Positions 63,282 through 64,000 of a stretch of 64,000 nucleotides of DNA are shown here, piece by piece. This DNA is from DATAXI01 sp963756185 (GTDB taxonomy: Bacteria > Verrucomicrobiota > Verrucomicrobiia > Chthoniobacterales > Chthoniobacteraceae), in NCBI GenBank assembly GCA_963756185.1, contig CAVWMS010000004.1:15462-79461 (forward strand), read 5' to 3'. Made by a program: the position numbers and the translations under genes. Numbering within the stretch: the first letter of the stretch is position 1; each line of letters begins with the position of its first letter. The notes under the pieces were generated by a model. It was not told where the DNA came from. It ran no database searches and saw only the letters and a program-made list of their open reading frames with translations.

Positions 63282-64000
63282 ATGTTCGCAAGATTGCCAA
63301 CCGCGCTGGCATTGTTCTGTCTGCTCGGGATATATCCCGTCCAGGCGCAGCAATCAAAACGTTCTATCTCGCAATGCGATAATTCCAGCGGCGGAAAGTC
63401 AGGCGTAGCAGCTGAAAAGGCAGCCATATACAGCGGCGCATCCGGTGGCTCGGGCGGCAGGACGGGAGCATCCGGCCCTCCATCCGGCCACGGCGGCGGC
63501 GGCGGTGGCGGTGGTGGTGGTGGTGGTGGAGGCGGTGGCCGTGGCGGCCCAGGCGGCCCATCCGGTGGAGGAGGATTCTTTACGATGCACGGTTCCCAAG
63601 GCGGCGGTCCCGCGGAAAAAGGGCGCTCCGAAACCCAGCCGTTGGGAGAGGAAGATAATACCGACGAGGAAACCGACACTTCAAGGCAGGGGCCAGGCGG
63701 CGATGACGATGAAACCGACGATCCCATCGAACTTGCCAACCGTCTCATTCAGCTTCTTCAGGGCGGAGGCCTTGGCGGGGGTCAAAAGCCGCCGAAACCT
63801 CCCGCCTATGTCGACAGCCTTCAGGCCAGCGCCGACGCGGGCGATGCGCCCTCCCAATGCTGGTATGCGGTCTGGCTGCTCAGTGAGGGCACCGGAAAGG
63901 AGATACCTGAACGAGTTACCGCCCTTGGCTCCGGCAATCCCGAGGCTTACGATGACGCGATCACCCTCCTTCAAAAAAGCGCCCCAAAGTATCCCCCCGC
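63282..64000 (+). CDS. Gly-rich secreted protein, 3' end outside window
   Basis: From ATG 63282 the frame stays open to the window edge, about 240 codons. The signal peptide is LPTALALFCLLGIYPVQAQ. A run of 15 glycines encoded by imperfect GGN repeats (about 63487-63536) and further Gly/Pro stretches follow, then an acidic linker (EEDNTDEETDTSRQG, DDDETDDP). From about residue 190 normal composition returns with QCWYAVWLLSEGTGKEIPER. It is divergent from the lipoprotein/SLOG operon (118 bases between starts). Function is unknown; a repeat or caspase-like domain further right cannot be excluded. Confidence 0.72.
   Translation, partial: MFARLPTALALFCLLGIYPVQAQQSKRSISQCDNSSGGKSGVAAEKAAIYSGASGGSGGRTGASGPPSGHGGGGGGGGGGGGGGGGRGGPGGPSGGGGFFTMHGSQGGGPAEKGRSETQPLGEEDNTDEETDTSRQGPGGDDDETDDPIELANRLIQLLQGGGLGGGQKPPKPPAYVDSLQASADAGDAPSQCWYAVWLLSEGTGKEIPERVTALGSGNPEAYDDAITLLQKSAPKYPP

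Noticed and set aside
63197..63748. Minus-strand Pro-rich frame at the right edge
   Set aside because: It mirrors the poly-Gly tract of the plus-strand gene starting at 63282, which has a signal peptide and normal downstream sequence.

Overview
The window is GC-rich bacterial DNA that most likely comes from a member of the Verrucomicrobiota. The evidence is a large share of very long secreted proteins with signal peptides, autotransporter-associated beta-strand repeats, putative-Ig and Calx-beta modules, a recurrent C-terminal module (W-R-x-x-Y-F ... N-A-A-D ... G-D-G-V-x-N-L-x-K-Y-A-L-G-M-N-P), YHYH-domain proteins, a TIGR02597-like protein and an N-terminal L-E-G-R-I-A-P-A motif. This assignment is an inference from protein style. 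No rRNA, tRNA or CRISPR array was seen.

Layout. 1-2712 (minus): an N6-adenine DNA methyltransferase of Eco57I type, running off the left edge and not visible as a complete ORF, preceded by an S24/LexA-like HTH regulator. 2822-6804: exopolysaccharide sugar-phosphate transferase, type I dehydroquinate dehydratase (aroD), a stand-alone response-regulator receiver, an M50 site-2 protease and a UPF0175 protein. 7039-13968: a scrapyard of broken genes: a 5' fragment of dinG, an N-terminally truncated orphan gene, a possible group II intron remnant, radC split by an IS630 element at a TA, a tandem repeat of about 435 bp, the intact dinG helicase, and an RHH/ParE module whose toxin is split by a 161-bp MITE-like insertion. 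14148-15809: two tandem secreted Cys/His (NlpC/P60-like) proteins and a cupin, bracketed by about 82-bp direct repeats.

15944-30162 (minus): three tandem paralogues of a giant secreted GH27-type alpha-galactosidase. They share nearly identical catalytic halves but have different C-terminal modules; the middle one carries a frameshift. 30193-35288: a YHYH protein and a Gly/Ala-rich repetitive surface protein. 35329-40670: intact yjbQ followed by two 5'-truncated copies of its 3' part, with unrelated AT-richer cargo between and after them: a secreted NlpC/P60 protein, a coiled-coil lipoprotein, an XRE regulator, and a GHH-type nuclease toxin with a candidate immunity gene. 40702-42744: ohr, a cupin and a zinc alcohol dehydrogenase (redox stress). 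42848-48806: operon of three secreted proteins (beta-propellers, lectin, FnIII, Calx-beta). 48888-52452: a methyltransferase-like protein, a GT-C glycosyltransferase with an SH3-like insert, and a second zinc alcohol dehydrogenase.

52582-60083 (plus): a tightly overlapping operon of a YHYH protein, a putative-Ig repeat protein, a TIGR02597-like protein and a fusion of an MbnP-like copper-binding domain to an MbnH/MauG-like dihaem peroxidase. 60231-63163 (minus): a SLOG-like nucleotide-sensor domain fused to four membrane segments (SLATT-like), in an operon with a frameshifted lipoprotein. 63282-64000: the start of a Gly-rich secreted protein that runs off the right edge.

The strongest candidates for undescribed biology are the yjbQ-fragment cassette array, the MbnP-MbnH fusion inside a YHYH operon, and the SLOG/4-TM/lipoprotein pair. 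Several long genes carry single-base frameshifts. These may be real decay or indel errors in the assembly and should be resolved before any model is built.
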